Source: Eutreptiella sp. 'Long Island Sound 2002' (lineage: Eukaryota; Euglenozoa; Euglenophyceae; Eutreptiales; Eutreptiaceae). Taken from it: a DNA stretch of 64,000 nt. The stretch is taken from contig OZ038381.1 in assembly GCA_964036045.1 (NCBI GenBank), forward strand, positions 122,081,843-122,145,842, given 5' to 3'. Positions 32,765 through 42,397 of this stretch are shown here, one piece after another. The notes beneath the pieces were generated by a model. It had not been told where the DNA came from. It saw only the letters and a list, made by a program, of their open reading frames with translations, and did not search any database. The first letter of the stretch is position 1; every line of letters starts with the position of its first letter. The position numbers were made by a program, and so were the translations under genes.

Positions 32765-33613
32765 TCCTACCAAGGCTAGAACACGCCTCTACGAATTAGC
32801 AAAGTGGGAAATGGGAACGGACGAGGACGACCTACACCGATCACACGACGGCTTGGCGTCGGCAAAATGGGAAACGCGGAGCAAGGCGCGGCTCTGGAGG
32901 GCAATGGTACACACTTTCCAAAAGCATGGGGCATCAATGGACCTTGGTCGCTTGCGTGCAGGACTGGCACCGCCCTTGACGGAGGTCAAGTCTAGGGCGT
33001 CTCACACTTTCTGAGTGTCTATTTGTTTTTCCATTTCAGCAACACAATGCCTGAGTCACGCTGATTCAAATATAATTCGTCCAGAATCAGCCAGCCACGG
33101 GCGTATTATCCGTTCACATCAAGCTCTTAATCATTGCAATTGTCCGTCCGTCTATTGGGTATCCATCTACCTTACCGTTATCCCCTTTGTCGCAATCACT
33201 GTCGGATATATCGTCTCTTTTGGACTATGTGCTGCTGTGTGGAGGGCTTCCCACGGGGCGCCTTCGCGGCCAGTGAGGTCGGTGGCTTGGAGGAGTTGCT
33301 GCCGGCCTCCTGGGGGGTCTTCCGGGTCTACTTCTGCGGTGTAGGCCTGGGCCGCCATGGGGAATCTGTGTGCCCAGTGGATGAGCCACAATTGGGCGTC
33401 CGCTTTGAGGATGTGGACGGCAGGTTGTTGGGGGGGGGTTGTCCAGGGTGTCCCACGACGCGATGGCTAGTTCTATCCTGGAGGGGTGGAGGTGTGAAGT
33501 GGCCCTGCGGCGTAGGAGTTGATCGATGTGGAAGGGGGTGACGGAACGTTGAGGCCTTGCAGTGGTGGGGGCATCGCTGAGATGGCTGTGGGATCCCAAT
33601 GGTGTTCGTGGGC
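32765..33613. repeat. Long direct repeat, right copy (849 bp)
   Basis: Partner of 31117-31966. After it, LINE-2 ORF1 sequence resumes without interruption on the minus strand, as expected if the pair is a duplicated target. Confidence 0.8.
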
Positions 33614-35860
33614 GGCGAGGGTGTATAGGGCGGCGGTGATAATGTGGTGGGCTTGCCCCTCCAGGACGGTGCGGCGCTCTGTGCTGAAGTCCTTTGGTAG
33701 GTGGGCTGTGGGGAGGACGGTGATGTGGGCCAGAGCGCGTTGGTGGGCCTTTTTTTCCCTCGTCTGGCGCCTGCGTCCGTTTGTCCCCCGGGCCGTGTTG
33801 GTGTTGGTGTTTTGGTGGGGGCAGTCCAAGGGCGAGGGACTCTACCCCGTGCAGGGGGGTGGCATGTTTCCTGGACCTGTTGGGCAGGATATATATGCCC
33901 GCTTTTCCTGGTATGGTGCCTAGATACATGTTGCCCGTGATGGTGGGGGCCGGGAGCGGTTGGCGAAGGGGCGAGGTGTATGGAGTGGAGCAGGGAGGGT
34001 CATGGTGCTCACATCGGGGGTGGTTGATGCCGTATGGGGTGATGTGTACGGCCAAGGGTCAAACGGCGGGCTGTAGTTTGTGGGGTTGGATGTTATTGAG
34101 ACGTGCCACTGCCCGTGTGTGGGAGCGCCCTTCGATAATCCACACGGCGTCCGCCCGTGATGCCGCTGGGTTCAGGCAGTCCGTAATGATGCCTGTGACA
34201 GTGCAGTTGTGGGTGGTATCGGACAGTCTGGCGGGGGGGATGCTGATGCGGGGGACGATGTGCTCGTTGTCGAGGGTGCGGGCCTTGCGCCTTGCGTCGT
34301 GTCGGTGCTGGGCCTCCTGGGTCGGGGTGTGTGCGCCTTTGTGTTTGGGCTTCTTGTTGGGGCGGTCTGTCATGTGGAAGGAGGTGGGCCAGGAGGGGGC
34401 ATGACGGAGGGTGGGGTGTGGGAGGTCCCCCCGTGTTGTCCACATGTACAGGGTGGTCGCGGCGGTCCCCTCTGCCCGTATGGTGTATCGCTCGTCGTGT
34501 CGGCGATGGGTGACGAGGACGTTGGGGGCCGTCAGCTCATACACCTGTCTGGTGTGGGGGGGGTGGCGGCGTCGTCCTTGCGGGTGGTTGTGTCGGAGAT
34601 GATGTAGTGGGTCGCCCATTCATGGTGGGGGGTGTGCTCAGGTGTATCCAGCTGGAGTGTGGGGTGGAGTGGCTTCGGCGATGGGGGCTTTTCTTTCGGC
34701 TTTCGCGTGGGGCGCCACTTTGGTTTTGACCAGGTATTGCGGGAACCAGGTTTCCGGGGCCCCTACCTGGGTGGCTGCCGCTGCTGCAGCCTGGAGGAGG
34801 ACGGTGGTGTTGGTGTCTAGGGGGGGGGGGGCAGCTGGTTGGGGGGTATGGGTGTCGTGGTCTTGCTATGCCCACCAAATGGTGTAGCCTCGTTGGGCGT
34901 TGCGGTGCGGGGTCTGGGTCTGGGCCTGCTCGATGGACAGTGCGGTCTTGACGTCCTCTGCTGCTTGTGGGTTTACGGGTGTGGCGTACGCCCATAACCC
35001 CGGGGTGTGTATGCCGTGTGGTGCTTGGCCTACTCGTCGTACCGGGTGGAGGGTATGCTGGGCGCGTGTGAGCCCCGGGTTTTCCTGGAGGAGGTCCCAA
35101 CGAATGTCCTCCCATCGTTGCTGCCAGGTGTGTGTGTGGTCGTTGTGGGCAGGGTAGGTGATGACGATGGCTTACCATGGGTTGGGGCCCGGGTGTACGG
35201 TCATTGGTGCCGATGATGCCTGTGAAGGTATCTGGACGGCGTGAGGGGGGGCTGCTGTTATAGGGTTTATCCTCCGTTGGTGTGATGGTGGCATCCGCTT
35301 CGACGGTGAGGAGGAGGTGGTGGTGGTCCGTCGGTAGTGTCCAGATGGTGGTGGGTTCGGTGATTGAGTGGAGGCGGATGGCCTGGAGTCCCGGTGTGAT
35401 TTCGTCCCACCGGAGCATGCCGTTGTGGACCGCCCATTCTCCCGGTAGGTTCCGAAACCCCTTGCAGTCCGGGGTGGTGCGGTGTTGTGGGTGGAGCTCC
35501 ATTGTGGTGATAGGGTGGGTGGGGGGCTCTTTGTGGGGGCTTTCCTGTGCGGTTCGTGGGGACGGTGCATGGGGCATCTCGTTGTCCGGTTGTTGTGGGG
35601 CTTTCGCTTCTTGAAGTTCTGCGCTGATGGTGGCAAAGACGTCTTTGAGGGTCGGGGAGGCAGGGAGGTGCAGTGCCGGATTGTTCCAGGTGATGTGGTA
35701 CCCCGCTGGGTTTCCGGGGTCTTGCTGTATGGTGATGGCGGCGGTGACGTCTTCTTCTTCGGAATCCGGCTGGCAGGACTTGACTCCTCGGCGTTGCGGC
35801 TCCTTCCCACTTGGTTGTCCCGGCCCCGCTGGGGTAGCCTGCCTCCCTAGAGGTTGATGG
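33614..35860 (-). pseudogene. LINE-2 ORF1 N-terminal half
   Basis: Several overlapping minus frames carry coherent segments: GFRNLPGEWAVHNGMLRWDE and HHLLLTVEADATITPTED near 35300-35480, VYELTAPNVLVTHRRHDERY near 34500 (compare YQYDVVVPNVVVT in LINE-1 ORF1 near 4235), and TVTGIITDCLNPAASRADAV near 34170. The matching order suggests this equals the first part of LINE-1 ORF1. Frameshifts are frequent. It is pre-terminal to LINE-2; the 5' boundary against the coiled-coil gene is near 35860-35878. Confidence 0.5.
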
Positions 35861-35877
35861 TCGCAGCAAAAGCATCT

Positions 35878-36957
35878 TTACTCGCCAGAGCAGACGGGGA
35901 TGTACGCGACCATGTTTTTGTGCTCGAGAGGAGTCATCGCGATGTTGTTCCCGTCCTGTTCCAGTAGATGTCCAAGATGAACTGGTTGATGCTGACCCTT
36001 GTGATCTACTCCGCGGCCGCCCGACATCTCGGTCTCAACGGCGTCCTTCTCGATCGTCTCGCCCAGCCTTATTGGTGTCCTGACTCCCGTCTCGCCTCGG
36101 TTGTTGCGTTCTCGACGTAGGGTCGGATGATGCGCTGCGGTCTCGTCCGCTTCGTTGCTCTCGTAGATCTTTCGATCGTGAGCGGTCTCTTCCGCTTCGG
36201 TGATTTTGTCCCCGAGATTGTGATCATTCCGAGCAATGTCCTGGGGGGTCTCGTCGATCGTGACGACGTTTGTCCCCAATGGCCTTGACAGATTTGGTGT
36301 GAACAGCGCCCATAATCTGTCGTTGGGATTCGTTAGCGTGGTCACGAATCACCAGTTGTCCACAAATCCTTGCGAAGAGCTCAATGTATGAGAAGAGACA
36401 ATATCCCGGCTTCATCCTCATGCATCCAGCGTTCCATGCGCTCGCAAAATTTATCTTTGGGGCGTTGCTCGCGGTAGGGGTAGATGTGCTCCATCAAGTG
36501 CTTCTTCGCGAGTTGTTGATTCATTCCGCCCTTGACCTTGGCACCATGCCGTAAAAAGTCAGCCCAGAAGACAACCCAAGCTTCAGCCGTCATGTCCTTC
36601 GACGTGTCGATGACAAGCCCCTTAAACTCCACCTGCGCCTTGTACTCATGCGGCAATACTGAACCTGTCACGATTTGCCATGCTGCAGCAAAGGCATCTT
36701 CAACTCCTTCATGTTCAAGGTGACTCTCCTAGGCTCCCTTGAAGTTCTTATCGTCCAATACGGACATGAGGACCTCGACTTGAGACTTGGGGCTTAAGCC
36801 TCCCTTGCGGCAATGTCTCCACCGTAGGAAGTCTTTCATCCTCTTCTCCTTGGTATCCGGCTCACAAACCTAATATGGAACTTTTCCATCGTTTTGCATG
36901 TTGCCCCTGGTGCGGTCATCAATCCAGGAGTTGGCATTCTTGCCGAACTGTATCAGG
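35878..36957 (-). pseudogene. Broken coiled-coil gene, C-terminal part
   Basis: The minus frame enters from the element junction with FLIQFGKNANSWIDDRTRGN and continues through two TAG stops with VEVLMSVLDDKNFKGA, EDAFAAAWQIVTGSVLPHEY, VVFWADFLRHGAKVKGGMNQ and CERMERWMHEDEAGILSLL. It then shifts frame into a Glu/Asp/Arg-rich tail (35878-36345). It is in frame with the part at 44285-45988 once the 7.3-kb element is removed (GEPGMF joined to LIQFGK). No domain is recognised. It may be a host gene or part of an older mobile element. Confidence 0.6.
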
Positions 36958-37206
36958 ACTGTGCTGTGTATGGGTGCGCGCGTGCGTAAAGGAGATCTAA
37001 ATCAGATTTGTCATAGACAGAGATTACAGAGTTGAGTATTGAATTCAATGTTATTATGTGTTACTCTTTAGAGTCCGTGGATGAAATTATGTGTTGGATG
37101 ATTCGGAGTTCAAGTGCTGCGCAAGGGAGTGAGTGGCAAGGTAGATCTGGAAGTCAAGAAAAGATAGGCACCAAGGGAATCAGGGAATCACAACAATTCC
37201 ATCACA
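36955..37206. repeat. Terminal direct repeat, left
   Basis: Starts aggactgtgctgtgtatggg and ends attccatcaca. About 96 percent identical to 44033-44284. If the first aggac is excluded it begins TG and ends CA, as LTRs do. Confidence 0.9.
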
Positions 37207-37691
37207 ATCCACGGACTCGATTCCTTGACGGAGTACAGATTGCGGTCGCGAAGCTCCAGAACATGCAGCAGGAGCTAGAGTTGGACAGTGCCGACCTCCT
37301 TCATCTGTTGCGCGCAACGCGTAAAGCCCAGGACAGGGCTTGCAAGCGCGCTGCAGCGCGCTACCGTGTGTTGAAGGAGGCATCAGAGGAACATGCACAA
37401 CAGGCAAAGTTGGAGATTGCCAAGTTGACAGCTGAAGTTAACCTTCTAAGAGAACGAGCGGAAGAGTTGGCGGAGGCGAAGGAGAGTCTGCAGGAAAGAG
37501 GTTGTGCATTGCAGCGTGAGATTCTGGTGTTGGGTTCAAAAAAGCAACAAGGCGGCGCCAGAATTCAAAGGGCGCGCCGTGCAGCCGCGCAATGGCAGCA
37601 CTCGGAGACTTCAATGAACGACAGCGCCAACAAGGGCAAGACTGGTGAGCCCAGCCAGGCCGTGACTGTGGCGAAGACCAAGATGGATTAA
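37032..37691 (+). CDS. Coiled-coil protein encoded just inside the left repeat
   Basis: The open frame begins in the left terminal repeat (first ATG 37032) and has 219 residues. From 37207 the unique part is a long helix rich in Ala/Glu/Lys/Arg with heptad-like spacing: VAKLQNMQQELELDSADLLH, EIAKLTAEVNLLRERAEELA. A basic patch (RIQRARRAAAQW) precedes the tail. A possible splice donor (ctggtgagcc near 37644) could send it to the exon after ttttttttttag at 37816, replacing the TAA end at 37689. Position after the repeat suggests a gag-like or structural protein, but no known domain is seen. The true start is uncertain. Confidence 0.55.
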   Translation: MSIEFNVIMCYSLESVDEIMCWMIRSSSAAQGSEWQGRSGSQEKIGTKGIRESQQFHHNPRTRFLDGVQIAVAKLQNMQQELELDSADLLHLLRATRKAQDRACKRAAARYRVLKEASEEHAQQAKLEIAKLTAEVNLLRERAEELAEAKESLQERGCALQREILVLGSKKQQGGARIQRARRAAAQWQHSETSMNDSANKGKTGEPSQAVTVAKTKMD

Positions 37692-37816
37692 CAGGTTAAT
37701 GGTTTTCTTTTTGGTATTTCTGTGTTCCAGTGTTTTGGTATGTCTGTGCTTTTGCTTGATCGTTTCGCTTTGTTCGTTTCGCTGCTCGCTTCGTGTGTTT
37801 TCCTTTTTTTTTTTAG

Positions 37817-38113
37817 GCATGGCGGTCCCCCGCCGAAGAAACACAAAACATTGCTCCCATACGAGGTTCACCAACGAACAGCTGCATATGTACAAAAAGA
37901 GGTTTAAACCTGCCAAAGGTGCTAAGCACTTTCATAACTGAAACCATGGTCTACAAGCAGGCTTTCCTAAATTTGCAATATGTGGACCTGGTGAGTGGCA
38001 ATGTGGTTTTGTGCCCGACGGTCACTGAGGTTGTTTCAGTGAGAGGGAAGAAACAGTTGAGTGTGCAGTTTTTGTGCAGGATTTTGGCGATTATTGGTGG
38101 TCAGAGGCGATGA
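37817..38113 (+). CDS. Small plus-strand exon(s) of the 7.3-kb element
   Basis: After a classic T-rich acceptor (ttttttttttag at about 37806-37816) an open stretch gives MAVPRRRNTKHCSHTRFTNE and LHMYKKRFKPAKGAKHF, basic and perhaps nuclear. An overlapping frame (37919-38113) reads MVYKQAFLNLQYVDLVSGNV then VVSVRGKKQLSVQFLCRILA. A donor-like gtgagtgg follows at 37990. Exon structure is not resolved and no family is recognised. Confidence 0.35.
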   Translation, partial: AWRSPAEETQNIAPIRGSPTNSCICTKRGLNLPKVLSTFITETMVYKQAFLNLQYVDLVSGNVVLCPTVTEVVSVRGKKQLSVQFLCRILAIIGGQRR

Positions 38114-38239
38114 AAAAATCAGTGGCTAAAATCAAAAACAAGAATGTGAAAACACAAGAAAACCTGCAGTCGCCCTGTCCCTTGCGTAGCAACACTGGGC
38201 CAATCTGTGTGAGAATTAGTGAAGACCGACAGTGAACAA

Positions 38240-39445
38240 TTATCCAATCAAATGGGGTTCTGTTCGGCGTAAGTGTTCATATTCTCGGACCAGTTGGATG
38301 GCCATCCAGGCTTTGTATTTCACATTTGTGTGACAGCTGATGTTGTTCTCGTGAACCACATTTACCCAAGCTTTAGCCATCAAGCGAGAGTATGTAGGGC
38401 GGTCGTGAAGTAGTTGCCAAAGTCTTGACTTCAGACGTCTGTCATCGACTTGAAATTGATCACTGAGAGGAAGGGTGGATCCAGTCTTATTTGTTTCAAC
38501 GTTGCTTGGAGACTCAGGAGCAGTGATAGAATTTGCTTGGTCGTGAGGGAGTGCAAGATCGTGTTCGTCTGCGCCCGACTTGCTGGACGACTCCAGGGCA
38601 GGGAGGGAGTCTGATGCAGAGTGCAGCGATGCGTCTTCAAAGAGTTGGCATTGTTCGTAGTGACTGTCGTATATGGCCATTGTTCTTGATGTCCAATACG
38701 TTGGTGGCGCTGATGCCGCGGATGGCACGGATACAGGCCGATTGTCGGTTGACGAGCTGTCCCAAAAACGCCCTTTTGGCTCAGAGGCAGCGCGGAACTC
38801 GTCACTGTTGTCCGATCATTCATGAAAATCAAGTCTGGCTTTTTCCTCTGCTGCAGTAGGACCGATGTCGGCCTGAATGGGTTCAGGGGGCACGCGAGGC
38901 TCGCTCCTCTTTTCCTTGGATTCGCCGCCAGCTCTCGTGTTGAGGAGAGGCAATGAGTGCTCAGAAAGCGAATCATGGTTATCTTTTTGAAAAGTGACTT
39001 CTTCTGGACTTGAGTTACTTCGGCAGTGTGTGGGATTATCCGCTGGATCTTTGGAGTCGTTGCTCGGGAATAACAGAGATGCTGCTTGGACTTGAGGGTG
39101 CCATGCTTTAGCTTCGCTTACTTGACGGCCTTGGTGGTATTGGATAACTTTGGCAGGTTGCGCCGATTGCAGGTTTTGGTGATGCTCTTTTTTTGCTGCT
39201 CTGCATTGCTTGCAGCGCAGTGGGAGATGTAGTCCGCGGTCCAAAAACAATTGTGCTGCCGCTCGTTCGAGTTCAAAGGTAGACTGACAGTCTTTGCACC
39301 TCTTCGTTTGATCTGGTAATTCTACGTTGGGTTCTCGGAAATGCTTGACTCTCCGTACTGAAGTCCAGCTTCCAGATGAATCTGCGGAGGAGTGTTGGGA
39401 GTGTTTATCGGCGGTTGACGTGGTTGTGGATGGCCCAGTGTGCAC
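38240..39445 (-). pseudogene. Zinc-ribbon (zf-trcl-like) protein of the 7.3-kb element
   Basis: A minus frame of about 401 codons interrupted by one in-frame TGA at 38813-38815. Near residues 45-80 a zinc ribbon reads KRCKDCQSTFELERAAAQLF and then LPLRCKQCRAAKKEH, that is C-x2-C...C-x2-C with the F-x(n)-G-L-x-L-P-x-R-C-x2-C-R spacing typical of the zf-trcl probable zinc-ribbon family. The middle is Ser/Gln-rich and likely disordered. The C-terminus is an ordered helical stretch (RRLKSRLWQLLHDRPTYSRL, AWMAIQLVREYEHLRRTEPH). The gene runs opposite to the coiled-coil ORF. DNA or RNA binding is inferred from the ribbon; no partner is known. Confidence 0.55.
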
Positions 39446-40138
39446 GCCAAGGGTGGAGGGGACAGTACCTTTGGAGAAGTTGCCAGATGAATGTACATCC
39501 AGTTCTTCTTCAGCCGGAAGCCCATTTTTGCGTGTGGCGTACGGGGATTGAGTAGAAACGTGATTTGGCGTGTTTGTTTGTGTTTGACTGCAGAGTGATA
39601 AATCATCGTTGTGAGAAAACCAGCAGTTGTGTTTAAAGCAGCAGCGCTCTCTGAACGGACATGGAGATTGTTTACTGAGGCTCTTAGAAAGCAGACGATT
39701 TATGTGAAGAAGTATTTAGATGTGATGATCCGCTTGCACGAGTTGAATTGAATTCAAAATCGCCGTCAGCGTTGCGGAGTGATTCAGCAACATTGGTAAT
39801 AATATAGCGTCCACGTTAAGTGAAAAAAAATTGTATTAAAATCCATCTTCTGCCTTTTGCGAAACATTGTCGTAATTGTCGTACATTGCTGTGACCCTTG
39901 TGGTGAGCGCGCGCTTTCGTGTGTTTCTCTTTTGTTGTCTTTTGCTTCGCTTCGTTTCGTTTCCTCCTGACCTTGTTGGCAGGTGAGACAGAATTGTATG
40001 TGGCGTTGTTTGTGTTTTTTCATTTCGTTTGTCTCGCTTCGTTTCACTTTGTTCTGCTTCATTTCACTTCGTTTGCTTCTCTTTTGTTGTTGTTTGTTTC
40101 GGTTCTCTCTTTCGTGTCAGTGTTTTCTTTGTTTTCAG

Positions 40139-40197
40139 GCGATGGCTTTCATTGCTATGGGTTTGGACTACGACACCAGAGCCGGACAGCCAGTTAT
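40139..40197 (+). CDS. Candidate small exon (MAFIAMGLDY...)
   Basis: Flanked by a T-rich stretch ending ttttcag at about 40132-40138 and a donor-like gtaggt after ccagttatg. It encodes MAFIAMGLDYDTRAGQPVM. Surrounding sequence is TTCG/TTTG-rich intron-like DNA. Part of a multi-exon plus-strand gene in the 7.3-kb element; function unknown. Confidence 0.35.
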
Positions 40198-40691
40198 GGT
40201 AGGTCCGTGCTTGTGCCTTGGTGTCATCGTTCGCTTCGTTTTGTTTCACTTGCTTTTTGTTTGTGTTTTTCGTGCTTGTTACTTTTGATTGTAGATTTAC
40301 AATTTTACCTTTTCGTTTATGAAGTTGTTTTGGATGGGCTGGAACAGGTCTGCGCGTGTGTACGCGTGTGTGTGTGCGCGCAGTGTGACGGCCCTGAGGG
40401 CCTTGCTAATTTTTTTTTGGCCCTGTTGCCCCAAAGCAGATAAAGGGGCTAGATCTTTGTTGCTCAGGATCTGATGATCCTGAATGTGAATTTTATCTTT
40501 GCTGTTAGAGTTTTGTAGGTCAGTTTTAACCTTCTAGGTGTGTCTGTTTTTGTTTATGTGTATGTAGGCTTGTCTTTGTTTTTCGTTTTTGGTTGATTTT
40601 GTAGTAGTTTCGAGTGACAGTTACCCCCACCCCTCTGTTTGGCTGTTTGGTTGGCGAGGCGTTCATTTTAAGCGCCGACAAGTTTGGTTGG

Positions 40692-40721
40692 CTACCCTAC
40701 GTGCTCATTTGGATCAGGTAC
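40692..40721. repeat. Left TIR (30 bp)
   Basis: Exact reverse complement of 42368-42397. Begins CTACCCTACGTG. Two GTTCAACC motifs follow at about 40750-40765. Confidence 0.95.
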
Positions 40722-41436
40722 CCTTGAATTACCCAAGTGAAACCGTGGTTCAACCGAGTTCAACCGCGCACTTTCATTACGGCCTCCCCACGGTTAAACC
40801 CCTATCATGGTACAGCAACAAATTGCTAAGTAGCAACCTGAAAAGCGCTATTTCTCAGCCCTGCAAGTGATGCCACACCCCCTAAAAAGAATGTTTTTGA
40901 AACCCTTCTTACCTCATTGGTGCAAAGCACTGGAGACCTATTTCTCTTGGATCATATTTCACGGCGGTGGTGGTGGTCTAGGTGCCAGTGGCGGCGGCTG
41001 TATTGGTGAAACCGCACTGCTTCACCATCAATTTTTCGTTAGGCGTGGTGACATACACCTCTGCGCCTTGTTTGGATTCCCTTTAGGACTTTGGACCCTT
41101 TTTAGTGAACAACAATTACATGCAAGCCTACACTTGATTGTCAGAAGCTTGTTTCCTCATGGATTGCACTAAAATGTAACCAGCTTTCGAGGTGGTTCAA
41201 CCGCTGGACAGGCGCGCGGTTGCACGGGCTTCACTGGTTCAACCGCTGTTGCACGAAGCGCTACACAAAAAACACATCTTCACCTTGGGAAGCCAAACGT
41301 GACCAGTTAAGTCTGCATCGCCACAGGCAGACGTCCCCATGCAATGCCTGTGTACGGTACGAGCACAATGCGCCGTTCAGACCACGCCAGAGGCATGTGC
41401 CAGAGGCATGTGTGTTTGATCACCTATATATTGTAT

Positions 41437-41626
41437 CTAATCATCCACATCCCAACGAACCCCAACTCTTCCATCCTTTATGGTCGTTTTTGGTACTTGT
41501 CTCTCACTTAACGTGGACCAAGCTTTATCCATCGTTGCATACGACGGAAAGCAATGTGTCCATGGGACGGTGCTTGCACGGGTTTTCTTCTCTTTGGCAT
41601 CGGCCCACGAAATAAGCTTCTTGTAC
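41437..41626 (-). pseudogene. Transposase-like exon 2 fragment of the small TIR element
   Basis: After the acceptor ccctag (minus), the exon reads YKKLISWADAKEKKTRASTV, then WTHCFPSY, and ends VPKTTIKDGRVGVRWDV before a TAG at 41437. It aligns with YKNLISWANRRTKAAQEKLD...HPFPSF...LETTIHNGKVGVRWDL at 63.0-63.2 kb. Everything after RWD, including all proposed catalytic residues, is missing. Confidence 0.8.
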
Positions 41627-41925
41627 CTAGGGACGGTTGAACCGAGAAATTGGGATAAAGTGCGGGGTTGAACCTGCGGTTGAATGGGTTGCCGTCATGG
41701 CACCAAAAGGCGTCCAATGGTACAAACCACAAAGTATTCACATTTGCGACGCGGGCAACACGTTGCAACTCATATGTTCATGCTTTGGGCAACATTAAGC
41801 GATTATTTTGCTGTGCAAACGTTGTCATGAAGCACAAACACAATTGTTCATTTGTGATAAGGGTTCAACCGCACCGTTGAACCATGTTGAACCACTTGTA
41901 GGGATGTGTGCATTATGCCACATGC

Positions 41926-42170
41926 CTTCGCTTCGGCATCCCAAGGTCCAAAATGAGGCGCACAGCGTCGGATCCTGTGAAAGCTTTTTTTGTAGCCCTT
42001 TTTGTCTGTTTGGAAGCCCTCTGTGTGTTACCAATTCGGTCAGCAAGTTGTTTCCGTAGGCGTTTTGTCGTGCCGTTCGTGCAAAAAAAGGTGAACAAGT
42101 CGTCCACCAGCTGTTGCTCCCCCCACCCGCTGTAGTGGTCGTTCACCACTTGCAGCCAGTGGTGGGACAT
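41926..42170 (-). pseudogene. Transposase-like exon 1 of the small TIR element
   Basis: Begins MSHHWLQVVNDHYSG and ends DAVRLILDLGMPKR. It aligns with exon 1 at 63569-63816: DHY-S/T-G, then L-x2-D-L, a basic stretch, then F-x3-DAVRLILDL-x-MPK-x-R. The exon ends AAGCGAAG followed by GC, so the intron 41627-41925 appears to be GC-AG; joining AG to G gives the same Arg codon as in the larger element. It is probably an N-terminal DNA-binding or dimerisation module, but that is a guess. Confidence 0.8.
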
Positions 42171-42367
42171 TTTTTAAAAAAGGTTTGTCACGCGTCAGTT
42201 TCAGGTGGTTATGCAAACAATTTGTTCAGAACAGCTCGCGCCGCTGGCGCAGCTGCCGCCGCCAGCACTGGCGGTGGTTCAACCGCGGTTCAACCGCGGT
42301 TCAGCGGTTCAACTGCGCCCCTTCTGAGTTCAACCGGGTTGAACCAGGTAAAACCACCGTGTGAAGT

Positions 42368-42397
42368 ACCTGATCCAAATGAGCACGTAGGGTAGGC
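42368..42397. repeat. Right TIR (30 bp)
   Basis: Exact reverse complement of 40692-40721. Several GGTTCAACCGCGG-type motifs lie just inside at 42268-42350. Confidence 0.95.

Larger units (their letters stand above)
24812..35860 (-). mobile_element. LINE-2: minus-strand relative of LINE-1, interrupted by two insertions
   Basis: Read on the minus strand, the order is ORF1 region (about 35860-33614, then 30830-29943 beyond the insertions), endonuclease (about 29900-28990), RT (28860-26712), RNase H (26419-25283) and C-C-H-C finger (25250-25190). Segment for segment it parallels LINE-1, including the helical linker (AQEHERYAQHELPN matching AEHERYMETAVPY). It is dead, with stops and shifts throughout. 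Two later insertions lie in its ORF1: an AT-rich 768-bp piece and a LINE 3' end with long target duplications. Its 5' end abuts the broken coiled-coil gene near 35.87 kb. Confidence 0.8.
40692..42397 (-). mobile_element. 1.7-kb TIR DNA transposon, internally deleted relative of the 57-64 kb element
   Basis: Perfect 30-bp terminal inverted repeats (beginning CTACCCTACGTGCTC) lie at 40692-40721 and 42368-42397. Inside, on the minus strand, are a first exon and the start of a second exon homologous to the transposase-like gene at 61.8-63.8 kb, with the splice point conserved. The downstream part of that gene and the dioxygenase gene are absent. GTTCAACC/GGTTGAAC motifs cluster just inside both TIRs and in the intron. 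No clear target duplication was found. The copy is therefore a TIR element mobilisable only in trans. Confidence 0.85.
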
